Below are positions 23,038 through 35,795 of a stretch of 64,000 bases of DNA, piece after piece. How positions within the stretch are numbered: position 1 is the stretch's first letter; each line of letters begins with the position of its first letter. Source of the DNA: Amaurobius ferox. Taxonomy: Eukaryota > Arthropoda > Arachnida > Araneae > Amaurobiidae. The notes beneath the pieces are model-generated. The model did no database searches. It was not told the origin of the DNA and worked only from the letters and a program-made list of their open reading frames with translations. Position numbers and translations under genes: made by a program. The stretch covers positions 97,997,068-98,061,067 of the forward strand of contig OX578152.1 of assembly GCA_951213105.1 (NCBI GenBank). Direction: 5' to 3'.

Positions 23038-24086
23038 CACAAAATTTCGTGGAGTTCGGTGCTATCTTTCTCCTGTGATGATGTGATGTCACACATGATG
23101 TCACACAAAATTTCGTGGAGTTCGGTGCTATCTTTCTCCTGTGATGATGTGATGTCACACATGATGTCACACAAAATTTCGTGGAGTTCGGTGCTATCTT
23201 TCTCCTGTGATGATGTGATGTCACACATGATGTCACACAAAATTTCGTGGAGTTCGGTGCTATCTTTCTCCTGTGATGATGTGATGTCACACATGATGTC
23301 ACACAAAATTTCGTGGAGTTCGGTGCTATCTTTCTCCTGTGATGATGTGATGTCACACATGATGTCACACAAAATTTCGTGGAGTTCGGTGCTATCTTTC
23401 TCCTGTGATGATGTGATGTCACACATGATGTCACGCAAAATTTCGTGGAGTTCGGTGCTATCTTTCTCCTGTGATGATGTGATGTCACACATGATGTCAC
23501 GCAAAATTTCGTGGAGTTCGGTGCTATCTTTCTCCTGTGATGATGTGATGTCACACATGATGTCACACAAAATTTCGTGGAGTTCGGTGCTATCTTTCTC
23601 CTGTGATGATGTGATGTCACACATGATGTCACACAAAATTTCGTGGAGTTCGGTGCTATCTTTCTCCTGTGATGATGTGATGTCACACATGATGTCACAC
23701 AAAATTTCGTGGAGTTCGGTGCTATCTTTCTCCTGTGATGATGTGATGTCACACATGATGTCACACAAAATTTCGTGGAGTTCGGTGCTATCTTTCTCCT
23801 GTGATGATGTGATGTCACACATGATGTCACACAAAATTTCGTGGAGTTCGGTGCTATCTTTCTCCTGTGATGATGCGATGTCACACATGATGTCACGCAA
23901 AATTTCGTGGAGTTCGGTGCTATCTTTCTCCTGTGATGATGTGATGTCACACATGATGTCACACAAAATTTCGTGGAGTTCGGTGCTATCTTTCTCCTGT
24001 GATGATGTGATGTCACACATGATGTCACACAAAATTTCGTGGAGTTCGGTGCTATCTTTCTCCTGTGATGATGTGATGTCACACAT
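23038..24086. repeat. 66-bp minisatellite, about 16 near-identical units
   Basis: The unit carries GGAGTTCGGTGCTATCTTTC followed by GATGTGATGTCACACATGAT. Units differ only by a few transitions (for example CACGC for CACAC in the units near 23434, 23500 and 23896, and GATGCGATG near 23874). Because 66 is a multiple of 3 and the unit lacks stops in several frames, frames of about 350 codons run through it on both strands; I treat these as artefacts. Each unit has two TGATGTCA motifs and the palindrome TGTGATGTCACA. There are no spacers, so it is not a CRISPR array. Confidence 0.95.
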
Positions 24087-24239
24087 ACATTTATGTGAAA
24101 GATTTTTTTTTATCTTAGAGCAATATTTCTCTAGTCATTCTCAATGGAAGTGTCATTGAAGAGTTTCAGAAGAAGATACCATTGGATCTGAAAATCCCAA
24201 CAATTTAATCACCGCGAGGATGGTAAAGAGTTTTCGACA

Positions 24240-24540
24240 AGCTGAATCTATTGCAGAGAAAGTATTTTTTTCACAAAAATGTTCGCTTTCGAAATTTCGC
24301 TATTAATATATGTTTTGGGGCCTTCTGAACACGTTTTGACTATTTTTAGAGTGATGCCCGTCTGTCTATCTGGTTGTGGTCGATTTTTTCTGTACACGGG
24401 ATCTGCCACAAATATGGATGGATTTTCACGAAACTTTATATCCGGCCTTGTTATTGGACAATCTAGAACTACATGGAATTTTTTGAAATTCGAGTGAAAA
24501 CTTCGAAATTCCATATTTCCTTAAAATGGCAACATGGGAC
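24240..24540 (+). repeat. R1-related fragment
   Basis: Closely parallels 520-735 ('ccttctgaacacgttttgac', 'gtggtcgattttt', 'aaactttatatccggc'). Confidence 0.55.
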
Positions 24541-24862
24541 AAAATTATACATAAAAGCGGTTATTTATTCTGTGATTATTAATTATGCATAAAATCTAGC
24601 GATTATTAATTATGCATAAAAGCGGTTATTTATGACTTATTGATCAGCGAAACTTAACGGTTTCAATCATTGCAGTGAAAAATAGCCTCGATATAATTTT
24701 TGTCTTAGGGACATCATTAGCCCCCTCGAGGGAGGAGGGGAGGGGTGGGGGCAAGTAATCCTCCCGAGGGTCGCCATTGTCAAACTTGGTATCAATTAAA
24801 ATATTTTTCAAATCCTTTAAAATGAAGGGTAACACACTATAATTGTGATCATTTAACTCATT
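24541..24862 (+). repeat. R2 copy
   Basis: Starts 'acatgggacaaaattat', has two copies of 'gattattaattatgcataaaa' and a G-rich centre (24728-24752), and ends 'atcatttaactc'. Related to 14751-15060. Confidence 0.55.
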
Positions 24863-27164
24863 TCATAATGCCCTATGTAAATTTCCAATTGAATCCAGAG
24901 ACTCAAAATCCACCGAATGTACCTTTATCTGTTTTATATACTAGCCTACATCGAATGATTTCAAACTGCAATATTTCATTGGACACAATATACATTGAAT
25001 TAATGAGAATGAGATACATATTTCGATTATTAATAAAATTTGAATTCCATTTGTTAAGCCATTAATGAACTTCGAATTTATTATGCAATGTAAAGCTTTT
25101 AATTCAATAGTTACATTAACGGTTTAGTTGATAGAGTTGATAGTGTAATTGTATTACTTCTCACAATAAATAAGTATAAAATGGAATAATTCTAAGTATA
25201 GCAGATATACAGGAAAATAGACAAAATCGATGTTTTGAACTTTATAGATATTTCAGCTTTCTTTAGATTTTAAATTTTTAAAATATTTTTTATCTTATAT
25301 ACAGTGTTTCTAGGAACGTTCTTAAGCAACCCAAAAACTTTGTAAGGAATAGTACACGAGTGCAGACGTTAGGTCTATCCATAGTCCGGTGATCATGCAT
25401 GATCGAATAAAAATGATTGTAGCTCCCTTAGCGGAGAATTTAAAAAGTTTAAATAATGAATTTGGCAGCAAAGCGAGACAGACGAAAAAAAGGCAATTAC
25501 GAAGTTGTGAGTCTAATAAGTAGAAATCGACCCTAAAACTGTTATAGAGAATATTTATTGGATAATTTTAGTCTTATATTTATTTAATGATCGAAAACAT
25601 GTATATTTTGTACATACATTAAATGCTGTCTTGTAAATGTTTTATAAACTGTCCGAGTTTTTCAATCAAAGATGAAGTGGAGCCTTTAAAAACTCTACAG
25701 GCATAAGAACCCTCGAGTTGGTACTGTAATTCCCAAAACCGAAGTAAAGTCATGACACTGGCGCAGTCGGGAGGATTGAAACGGAAGAGTTGACCGTGAC
25801 ACTAGCACAGTTCAACAGCCTGTGACACAGTTTAAGTCGACAGGGACAAGGATGGAAAAAGAGTTGAACACTTACATGAACAGAAATTTAGGTAGAGTTT
25901 TCCATTTATCTGGCAGATAGGTGCTACATCACTGATTTTATTTGCACATCCTCATAAATCATTCGCCAACATTTAACAGCATTGCAGCGTAGCCACAAAT
26001 CCAGCAACCCATTAAGTATGACTGGTATTTATTACCCTCTTTATACGCGTTTCGTTCGTTAATGGTGTCGATTCATACTAATTAATCAATGGACGCCAAT
26101 GTCTGAAAAGGGGGATCGAACTGCTTGGGATAGAGTATGTCAAATACCTGTCCTTTTGAAAGGTTATTCGTTTGAGATTGACGCTGTCCCACCCGTAAGC
26201 AAAAGGTTAAATTAACTAGAGGCGCTGCAATCCCTTTTATTCGATTGGGAATGGCCATTGATACACTCATGGACCTTTTCTTACAAAGTTATTGGGGTAC
26301 TTAACGCCTGTCCTAGGCACCATACATTATAACGAAATTGCAATGAAATTCTAAAAGCACTTTCCAATTCAGAATCTTCTGTTTACTTTATGAAGAATGT
26401 TCTGTTTCTGTTTATGAAGGATGTATAATTAATTCTCTTTCTTTTTATGAAGAATATATAATTAACGTATGAGAAAATTGAGCCTAGTCTCACAGCTCAT
26501 ATATTTATACAAGCAAGCTTAAACTCATTAACACATTAAGATCAACATTTCCACAATTTATTATACTATGACTAAAATAGTCATTACATAATTCATTTTT
26601 AAAATTTTACCCACCTTATAGATATTCATAAACTATTGAACGAACTTATTTTGATGAGGGCAGGTCAAAATCGAATCATATGCAACCACAAATTGAACGA
26701 AGTAAACTAATTAAAAGGAGATGCCCCTGCGGTATTGATGGAATTTGAATATATTATGCAATACTGAGTGGTTAATTCAATAATTATTTGCGCAGAATTG
26801 ATGGGTATTTAGTTATCAAACACAGGGTGTCCCAGAAGTTACTATGTAGTGAAACATTTTTTATTATTATGGACGACAGTAGCGAAGTCCATTTTCTATT
26901 CCTAACGAAGCGAAATCAACATTTGCCTGAATTTTGTGATCGCTTTTACTTGAAAACTACAATAGGTATGAAGATGAAAATGTGCACACATACTTGAAAT
27001 TGCACACAGATGTGCCAAATCACCGTTTCAATAATTAAAACGAACTGTTTTTAAACCACGCATTCTTACTACGATTCGTACAAATAACACGTAAACAACA
27101 ACTTTTAAACAGCTAATCAAAGCACGTGCATTTGCAAATTAACTGAACTGTAATTCAACTCAAC
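24863..27164. other. mostly featureless, with repeat remnants
   Basis: I see no gene. Remnants: 25300-25480 (shared with 17456-17650); 26080-26330 (shared with the 17175 foldback); TGGCGCAGTCGG at 25759-25770, which looks like the primer-binding site of a decayed gypsy-type element; and at 26823 a start reading AGGGTGTCCCAGAAGT, typical of some DNA-transposon ends. Confidence 0.4.
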
Positions 27165-27167
27165 TTT

Positions 27168-27955
27168 TTACTTTCCCTGCAATACATGGTAATGTATAGG
27201 GAAAGTATTGGAATCATGCCGAAAATCGCAACTCGAGTTTTCGACGGATCAACACGTTTCGAGACCTCTAGAATACGAAAAAATTATTTTTAGCGTGACG
27301 TCTGTGTGTGTGTGTCTCTGTGTCTGTCTGTCTGTGTGTCTGTCTGTCTGTCTGTGCAGATTTTGTATCCACTCTAACTAAAAAACTAATGGACCGAATT
27401 CCACAAAATTTGGTAGGTAAGTTACTTGTGAGCGAGTCTGGTGCTTAGTTTTGGGTACGATTCGGGATAAAAGAACCCGCCTTTTTTTGCGAAATGGCCC
27501 GCAAAAGCTTGTATCCACTCTAACTGAAAAACTAATGGACTGAATTTCACAAAATTCGGTAGATGAGTCACTTGTGGGTTACCCTGGTGCTGATTAGATT
27601 TTGGTACGATTCGGAAAAAAATGACCTGCCTTTTTTTGCAAAATGGCCCGCAAAAATCGACCAAATCTAAACTAAAGAACTGGGTTTACTCAAATATATC
27701 CATTAAATGCCGATTTAATACGTAATTTTTAACGACGAAAAGAATGAGACCAACCCCATTACACTAGGACTAGCCGTTCTCGAGATATTTTAGTTTTTCG
27801 TACTTTCCCTACGCCACCTTTGAAAATAAGCCCGGTTACCAAATGAGAACGAAAATTGAATTAAAAGTGAAATAAATTTAATTAAAATAAAGAGAACATT
27901 AATATAAGTCTGCAGGGAAAGTCATGTGCTGCCCACATCAGATTTTTCATGCTAG
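27168..27955 (+). repeat. R1 copy, left arm of a large inverted repeat
   Basis: It begins with the hairpin ACTTTCCCTGCAATACAT and its complement, then a TG/TGTC microsatellite (27303-27356), two internal direct repeats of about 120 bp ('tatccactctaactnaaaaa'), and ends GTCATGTGCTGCCCACATCA. It is almost the exact complement of 28310-29085. Confidence 0.8.
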
Positions 27956-28309
27956 AATCCCCTTTTAGTATCATTTTTTTTCAAATTTTACAAGAAAAAT
28001 TTTAAAAAATCGACATCATGGGTCCAAATGATTACAATTTTAGCTTGTTACCCTTCATATTAACGATATTAAAGGACTTGAAAAAATATTTCGATTGATA
28101 TCATATTTGACAATGTACCTCACCGGGGGGGGGGGGGGTAACTTGCCCTTTCGATGCGAGCTAATGACGTCACGAAAAAAAGATTGTATCGCGGCTATTT
28201 TTCTCTACCAGGATTGAAACTATGAAGTCACGTGATCATTGAGCCATACATAAACCCTATTATGCACGATTATGTCAAATTTTGCCCTATGCTACCATGT
28301 TAAAAAATC
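27956..28309 (-). repeat. R2 copy in the spacer of the inverted repeat
   Basis: It is R2 in reverse orientation with a G run at 28122-28137. Order R1, reversed R2, reversed R1 makes this spacer belong to the right arm's copy. Confidence 0.6.
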
Positions 28310-29085
28310 TGATGTGGACAGCACATGACTTTCCCTGCAGACTTATATCCACTTTCTCTTTATTTTGATTAAATTTATTTCACTTTTAATTCAATTTTCG
28401 TTCTCATTCGGTAACCGGACTTATTTTCAAAGGTGGCGTAGAGAAAATACGAAAAACTAAAATATCTCGAGAGCGGCTAGTCCTAATGTAATGGGGTTGG
28501 TCTTATTCTTTTCATCGCTAAAAATTACGTATTGAACAAGTATTTAAAGGATATATTTGAGCATACATAGTTCTTTAGCTTAGATTTTGACGATTTTTGC
28601 GGGCTATTTTGCAAAAAAAAAAAGGCAGGTTATTTTTTTCCGAATCGTACCAAAATCTAATCATCACCAGGGTGATCCACAAATGACTCATCTGCCGAAT
28701 TTTGTGAAATTCTGTATATTAGTTTTTTAGTTAGAGTGGATACAAGCTTTTACGGGCCATTTCGCAAAAATAAGCGGGTTCTTTTATCCCGAATCGTACC
28801 CAAAACTAATCAGCACCAGACTCGCTCACAAGTGATTTACTAACCAAATTTTATGAAATTCGGTCCATTAGTTTTTTAGTTAGAGTGGATACAAAATCTG
28901 CACAGACAGATACGCAGACAGACAGACACACAGACACACACACAGACGTCACGCTAAAAATGGTTTTTTCGTATTCTAGAGGTCTTGAAATGTGTAGATC
29001 CGTCGAAAACTCGAGTTGCGATTTTCGACATGATTCCAATACTTTCCCTATACATTACCATGTATTGCAGGGAAAGTAAAAAGTA
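28310..29085 (-). repeat. R1 copy, right arm of a large inverted repeat
   Basis: Reverse complement of 27168-27955 with scattered substitutions. The end hairpin is at 29040-29078. The arms are long and similar enough to form a cruciform with a 354-bp loop. Confidence 0.8.
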
Positions 29086-29099
29086 TAAAATTTCGAATA

Positions 29100-29345
29100 C
29101 ATTTCGAAGTTTTCGCTCGAATTGATAAAAATTCTATCTAGTGTTAGATTTTTGATAACAAATCCAGATATAAAGTTTTGTGAAAATCCATTAATATTTG
29201 TGGCAGCTAAGTTAAAACAAGCTCAGGAGGTCTTAAAACATATATTGGCATCAAAATCTCGAATTCAAAAATTTTCGTGAAAACAATACTTTCTCTATAC
29301 AACTAATGTGTTGCAGGACTATTACATAGTATAAGAAAGTAAAAA
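29100..29345 (-). repeat. R1-related fragment
   Basis: The complement matches 520-735 and 24285-24520; ends in a hairpin-like 'actttctctatac...agtataagaaagt'. Confidence 0.5.
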
Positions 29346-30005
29346 TTGATTTTAATAGAGTGAAACTTCTTCAGAAGCGCCTTAAGAGTGTAAATTCCTC
29401 ATTAATTGATATTTTTTTTTTAACTCCATATCAAAAAGTTTTCCTCGAACAGTAAAACTTCTTAATAATTCACTTATGGGACTTTAAAAACATGTACTTT
29501 TAGACCAGTGATCGTGGAAAACAGGTAAGCCCAGAAGCAAAATTTACAGTAAAATAAATATATGCTTATTATTTAAAAGCACTAAAATATTAAAAGTTTT
29601 ATTTTCGCCAATTAGGAGATAAATACACAAGCTAGAAACCTTTTAGCGCTTTCGGGCATCACGGGAAAAGCACGATTACGTAGGAAATGTATACTAAGCC
29701 AAACGTGAACAAAAATTTGCATTTTACAGTAAGCTACAGCAAGAGGCAAAAACAGATCTAAGGAGAATTATATAAATGTGCACATAAAAAATGTTGAGTA
29801 CTGCGAAAACGAAAAATATATAATCCGAAAGAAAATGTACAGAAAGTGGGGAATGAGCATTTTTATTGCTTGGGTACGTGGACAGTTTCGCAAAGTACTT
29901 TGCGAAATAGATTACTAATATATAATAGTTCATGGTGCTTGTAAGTCATGATATGATAATTTAGCAAACAGAAAGTACTAGCAGGTATAACTGGCGTTGT
30001 TCGTA
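29346..30005. other. no gene seen
   Basis: AT-rich. An R3 start ('actagcaggtat') at about 29975 is cut off by the following R1. Confidence 0.4.
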
Positions 30006-31322
30006 ATATAAAAAAATCTGATGTAGGCAGCACATAACTTTGCCTATAGACTAAAATTCATTTTGTCTTTATTTCTTTAATGATTATGATTCATAAAATT
30101 TTGTTTAATTGCGCAAAATAACATGCATAATTTTCTGAAATTACACTAAATTTGCACTTTTAATTCAATTTGCGTTCTCATTTGGTAACTGAACGTATTT
30201 TCATAGGCGGCGTAACAAAAATGAGAAAAAACTAAAATATCTTGAGAACAGCTAGTCCTAGAGTAATGGGGGTTGGTCTTTTTCTGTTTACCGTCAAAAA
30301 TTACGTATAAAACAAGCATTTAATGAATGCATTTGAGCATACGTTGTCTTTTATTTAAAGATTTTGACGATTCTTGAGGACCATTTCGTAAAAAAGACAG
30401 GTTCTTTCTTTCTGAATTGTCCCCAAAATCTAATCAGCAGCAGGTAACTTATCTACCAAATTTTGTGAAATTTGGTCAGTTAGTTTTTTAGCTAAAATGG
30501 ATACATACGATTTTTGTGGAATATTTTACAAAAAAGGTAGGTTCTTTCTGTGAGAAACCAAATAGAAAAAGAAACTTAAAGTTGAACTTTTAGCTTAATT
30601 ATCATTACCATATCTATATCTTATCTTAACATGGTCGTAAAATCGTAAATAGTGGACACATTATTATTTTGTACATTGCATTGTGTGCCGCTATTAACCC
30701 TCCAATTATTTAACTTTCGCTCGAGTTCTGTAAAAGAATATTAATTAATATAACACTAAATTGATTGCACCAGCTTTTCCATCCAATGTCGTTACTTCAC
30801 ATTTTCTGAAAAGTTCATTCGACCCACCCCCCCTGTCTTGGCACCCCTAAATTTATGATTTTACCTGACCTTTGGATTCACGTGCTGTAAACCTTGGCGT
30901 CATTCAGACTGGAGGTATTGTTCGATGTTTCAGACCAATAAATAATGTACATAAAACTGTCTCACCATAACAGTGTGAGATCTATTTCTGGTCTCACACT
31001 TTCATCCCGAATTATACCAAAATCTAGTCAGCACCGGGTCACCCACAAGTGACTTACCTACCAAATATTTTGAAATTTGGTCAATTAGTTCAGTTAGAGT
31101 GGATATATACATTGCACAGACAGACACACACACACACAGACACACATATACACAGATACACATATACACAGATACACACAGACGTCACGCTAAAAATAGT
31201 TTTTCCGTGTTCTATAGGTCCCAAAATGTATAGATCCGTTGAAAACTCGAGTTTCGATTTTCGCCATGATTCCAGTACTTTCCCTGTACATTACAATGTA
31301 TTGCAGGGAAAGTTATATGTGC
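30006..31322 (-). repeat. R1 copy (reverse)
   Basis: Starts with the complement of CACATCAGATTTTTT and ends with the R1 hairpin at 31278-31312. It holds an AC/ATAC microsatellite (31115-31180) and the 'gacgtcacgctaaaaat' block. About 30560-31010 is extra sequence not seen in the other copies. Confidence 0.65.
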
Positions 31323-34300
31323 AAATTTTAGTAATGTATTGTAGATGATATTGTTCTTAAATGATCTTTTACAACAGCGTTTTCAAACCTTTTTGGCCGC
31401 GAAACTCTTTGAAGTTTAGTTTAATGGCGTTTTCCCAAAATGAGAAAAATTCCACTGTGGTTCAAAGTATGCATTCTAAATTTTACTCGTTTCTTTTAAT
31501 TTTTAAGAATATTTACTCGTAACTATCACTTCGCGGCACCCACTTCAAAAAACGCAGTATTAAAATATTTGATTTATTTCCCCTTAGGCCGTCCGAATAG
31601 CAACTTTACGGGCGGGATCCAAGTGAAACATTTTTGCTTCGCAACTTTGCAAGTTAGTTACTTGCCATAGTCTTTTAACGAAAATGTCTTACTTGCATCT
31701 CCGCCTAAACTTTCGTGTGAACCGGACGGTTTGGGTAGTTGAATTTAATTTCACTGATACTCCTGAACTCCGATTCAAGATGGCCAGTGTTGTTTTTTGC
31801 TTGTGATTATTATTATACATTTGATATGTGCATTTATATTATTTAGTGTGTGAATATTATTTGGTATGTGAAAATATTAACACTTTACTCCGAAACTTTG
31901 ATTAACCCGTTAAGAGTGAAATGATTGAATTTGGTGGTGGAATTCCTTGATTATCTTCAATTGAACATTTTGTGATCTTCGACGTGGCTTTGCAGACGTC
32001 AACATCATCTTCCTAATTTTTCCTGGATGACAAGGTGGGTTTTTGTTTTAAAATTAAGAATGTTTAGTTTGACAAGATAATATTTTAAACGAGTGATCCT
32101 GTCTCAGTGGTCATTGCTTCTTCATGAATGTTTGCACATTACTTTTACGTACAGTGTTGCTTTCGGCAGGGTTGCCGCCCATAAGAGGGATGGACACCAC
32201 TCGAGTTGGAGGTGGGGACGGGCTCTAAAGGGGGTTCATACCCCTAATAAGTTTTAGAGGAAAGGGAAGACATAAAAAATTCGCAAAAGGGGGAAAATCA
32301 AATAAGGATAGGGGGGGGGGGATTGCAGGGTTGTCTACAATTTGCATGGGCGACCCTACCTACCTTAAGGCTATGCTTTCAGGATCTTGAACCAGGTGAT
32401 TGGAAACTTAGAGGGGCAAATATTCCAATATAGTTTCAAGCTACTATATTTACACATACAGAAGTAGTTACTTTATATACAGTAATTATTTATTCAAATA
32501 TTTTAAGTATGGACTGTCTCCAGCTAAACAAGGAGGAGGATTTCAAAATACTTCAAATTGGGTTGAAGCCACAAAATCTCATTCTGAAAATATCCAATCG
32601 TAAAAGTAAAATTTATAATGATCTAAGTGCTATCTGATAAATGCTATCTTATAAGTTGGAACCAGGTTAATATGTGAAGTTTGATTTGAAAATTTTCTAC
32701 ATAAATTATCTTGTCAATTTCTTAATTTGCTGTTATAAATTTTGAATTTGCTAACATTTAGTTTGGTAACATAAAATGCCTTCAGCCGTTTACAGGGGGG
32801 GGGGGGGGAGGGGTAGCTCCCGTTCTGAATGCATACCTGAAAGACACATTGTCTGCGCATGATGTTTGATGTGTATTACACATGAAAAATATTTCATCTG
32901 TATTCATTTTATAGTAATTTGCTTGTGATACATTCAGCTTTGTTTATATAATTTGATTTTTTATAAGATAGACTTTATGTAATTTATTGATAGATACAGT
33001 TTTTCTACTTTAATCCTGGCTATTTTTAATATGGCTGATTATGAATTAAATGATTTCGTAATATTATGAATTTGGGTGCGTTGCTTCTGAACATGGCGTT
33101 TGCCTGGAGTTCTGCTTTATGAATATTGCTGGTGTGCGTAATATACTTGTAATTAGCTAAAATTATATTTACGTATATAATTATTTATTTAAATTTCTGA
33201 TGTATAAACTTTTGACTGATTTAAAAATTTGATACTTCTTGACAAGATTGATTTACAAATTACAATTGATTCTATTAAAGAACATAACTTAGGTTTTGTA
33301 TGTCTTCGTCTTCGCAAAGATAAACTTATTAATTATTTATTACTTAATAAAGTATTTATTTTATTGAGATAAACACGGTCTTAGGTTTCTAAGTGAAAAG
33401 GATGACAGCAGATTTTACTATATTTGCAAGAGAAAGCATTTGTCGTTCAGGACAGAGCACCAGGCTCCTTTAATCTCCCTCCTCACAGTGTGGTACTTAT
33501 CTTCATACTTTGACATTATTTCATTTACCCATTATATGGAAGCTCGTTGTTTTTATTTACTAGATCTTATTTTTGACTTGGCTCCTAATGTGGCAGTTTG
33601 TTGCACATTTGAGTTTAATCAGTTTGGGGGGTTGGTACAGATCTAAGTATTATTTAGAGTTTTGGCACCAGAATTATATTTCCGTACATAATAATTTATT
33701 TAAATTTCTGATGTATAATTATAATTATTTATTATTATTTAATAAAGTATTTATTTATTTTACTAACAAACACGGCCCAGGTTGCTAAACAGAGGAATGG
33801 CGGCAGATCTTACTCATAATTTTATCAACTTCTATTTAAAAGTCATTAACAGTCAGAATAAGAATGCGTAAAATGAAAAGGGCCGTTATGCTTCCTTGGA
33901 AGTTATGCATTTGCCTGGAGGTCAATCGGTAGAAGATGATTATATTAAAGATTTAGATTTTTTAAAATACTGCGTTTGAAGGTCGATTTTCTAAACGTAA
34001 TAAGATGCTGGATTCTCTTCCCAAAGATTCGAAAGAAGCTATTGCTTCTATATCTTCTTTCCCTAAAGATCTTTATCCAGGTTCTTTACCTGTGCTACTT
34101 GAATCTATAAAATAAACTCACCCTCTTTTCAAATCTCCTACTGCTGCTGTTAAAATAACTTATATATAATTTCAGTCGATTAGAAAATTAAGCAATCAAA
34201 ACAGTAGATTGTACGTACGTACTTGGGAGTCGTCCCACTTGGGAGTGCTCTCACTTGGGAGTGCTCCACTGATGTATCCCTTAAAATTATATGTTCATCT

Positions 34301-34617
34301 TGTTCATATCTTAATTTAAGTAAGCATTCAATTAAAGTTGAAATAGCTACATCAACTTTTCCAAAGGGGGCGTGGCCATAGAATTTCCAATGGCAAACAC
34401 AAAGGGGGCGTGGCGATTGTGGCCCACATTTCCAAAGGGGCCTTTGTGGTTCCCGCCCTCACAGAAGCGGAATCCCTTTTTTGATGAACTTTCTGAAATT
34501 CCTGACCTTTCTAGAACCTTACTTTAATTAAAATGACTAAGTAAAAATACAAAACTTATTATTTTTAATGTTTGTGAAGAATTGATGTTTCAGGAAGTTG
34601 AGAGCGCAATCTATCAG
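31323..34617. other. 3.3 kb without a recognisable gene
   Basis: G runs at 32308-32319 and 32796-32808. A 48-codon coding-like piece at 33977-34114 ends in a stop but matches nothing I know. A 16-bp unit 'cttgggagtgctctca' repeats three times at 34222-34267. Confidence 0.4.
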
Positions 34618-34950
34618 TAAACTTGTCTATAAACAACCCCATCTACTATGCATACTGCGAACTATTTCTCTTAGACTCAAATCAATCATTTAGTCTTCAA
34701 GTTGGATAAGTTTTTGTATTTTATTTGCAGGTTAGAAAATTGATACTTGTATAATTTACAACGTTTAGCTGTACACTGAGCTAATCCTAAATCTGGAAAT
34801 GAGAACGCTATTTGTAATAAATATGTATAAACGCAGTTTTTTAAAGTTTTTGTTACACAGATGGAATATATCGATTTTTAAACTTTCTAGTCCGTAAAGC
34901 ATTCTACATCTACTATACTTATTTGGTATACACTTTTTAGTGTTGCTCTT
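34618..34950 (+). repeat. diverged direct duplication, copy A
   Basis: Copy B is at 35482-35795. Shared blocks: 'agaaaattgatac', 'cgtttagct.tacactgagct', 'acagatgga', 'tctagtccg' and 'ttttagtgttg'. Substitutions are spread throughout, so the duplication is old. Confidence 0.6.
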
Positions 34951-35481
34951 TGCGTCCAAAGTCTTTACATTTTTCGTAATGCTCAGGTTGCAGCTGGAGA
35001 TACCCTATTCATAGATGCAAATTACATTGAAAACATGTTTTTTTAAAACTGTTTCTAAACTGCCGTTTCGACAAATTAAACCTGGTGAAAATAATTTGCC
35101 AAATCATCCCCTATGTGCTGATAGATTTGATAAGCTAAACGACTACGAACACAGTAAATGGAAATAACGAATTTTGTTTCAGATATATACCAGCTGGGTG
35201 GATTATAAATGATAGCAAAAAAATTTGGCGACCGAATAAATCACGAGTTGTTGTACGCGGAAACTTTACCTTTTTAGCCACATAAAACAATATATTATTT
35301 GTTAATGAACTTGAGAATGTTGAATCTGACATACAATCTTAACTTAATTTGTGTTGAAATATGATATTGTTTTATCTAAAATACTAAATCCGCTTTTACT
35401 CGAAAAGAAGTAAATGATTGAGATTTTGCAAAGAGAAATAGTTTGGAGGATGAGCAATAGATGGCGCTGTCATTCCATAAA

Positions 35482-35795
35482 GTTGTTCATATACAGCTCC
35501 ATCTATTGTACATCCTACGAATTATTTTTCTTAAAAACTAATCAGTTTACATCTTCAAGTAGGATAAGATTTATTACGTTATTTTCTGGTCAGAAAATTG
35601 ATACTTTTACAACTTGCGACGTTTAGCTATACACTGAGCTATTCCTGAATCTGAAAATAGCACGCTATGTTTGGTAAACATGTATACACGAAGATTTTAA
35701 AATATACAGATGGAAAAAATTGATTTTTAACTGTTTCTAGTCCGCCTATATCTATTCTACATATTTTAGTGTTGTTCTTATACATATGTGATGGA
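35482..35795 (+). repeat. diverged direct duplication, copy B
   Basis: See copy A at 34618. Neither copy has an open frame of note. Confidence 0.6.

Noticed and set aside
23038..24086. CRISPR-like appearance of the array
   Set aside because: Units are contiguous with no spacers, and the genome is eukaryotic.
22992..24159. Frames of about 350 codons on both strands through the minisatellite
   Set aside because: They result from a 66-bp unit (multiple of 3) without stops; there is no promoter, no non-repeat domain and both strands are equally open.
33977..34114. A coding-like piece (about 45 codons, codon use plausible) as a host exon
   Set aside because: No recognisable domain and no clear splice sites; the preceding sequence has stops.
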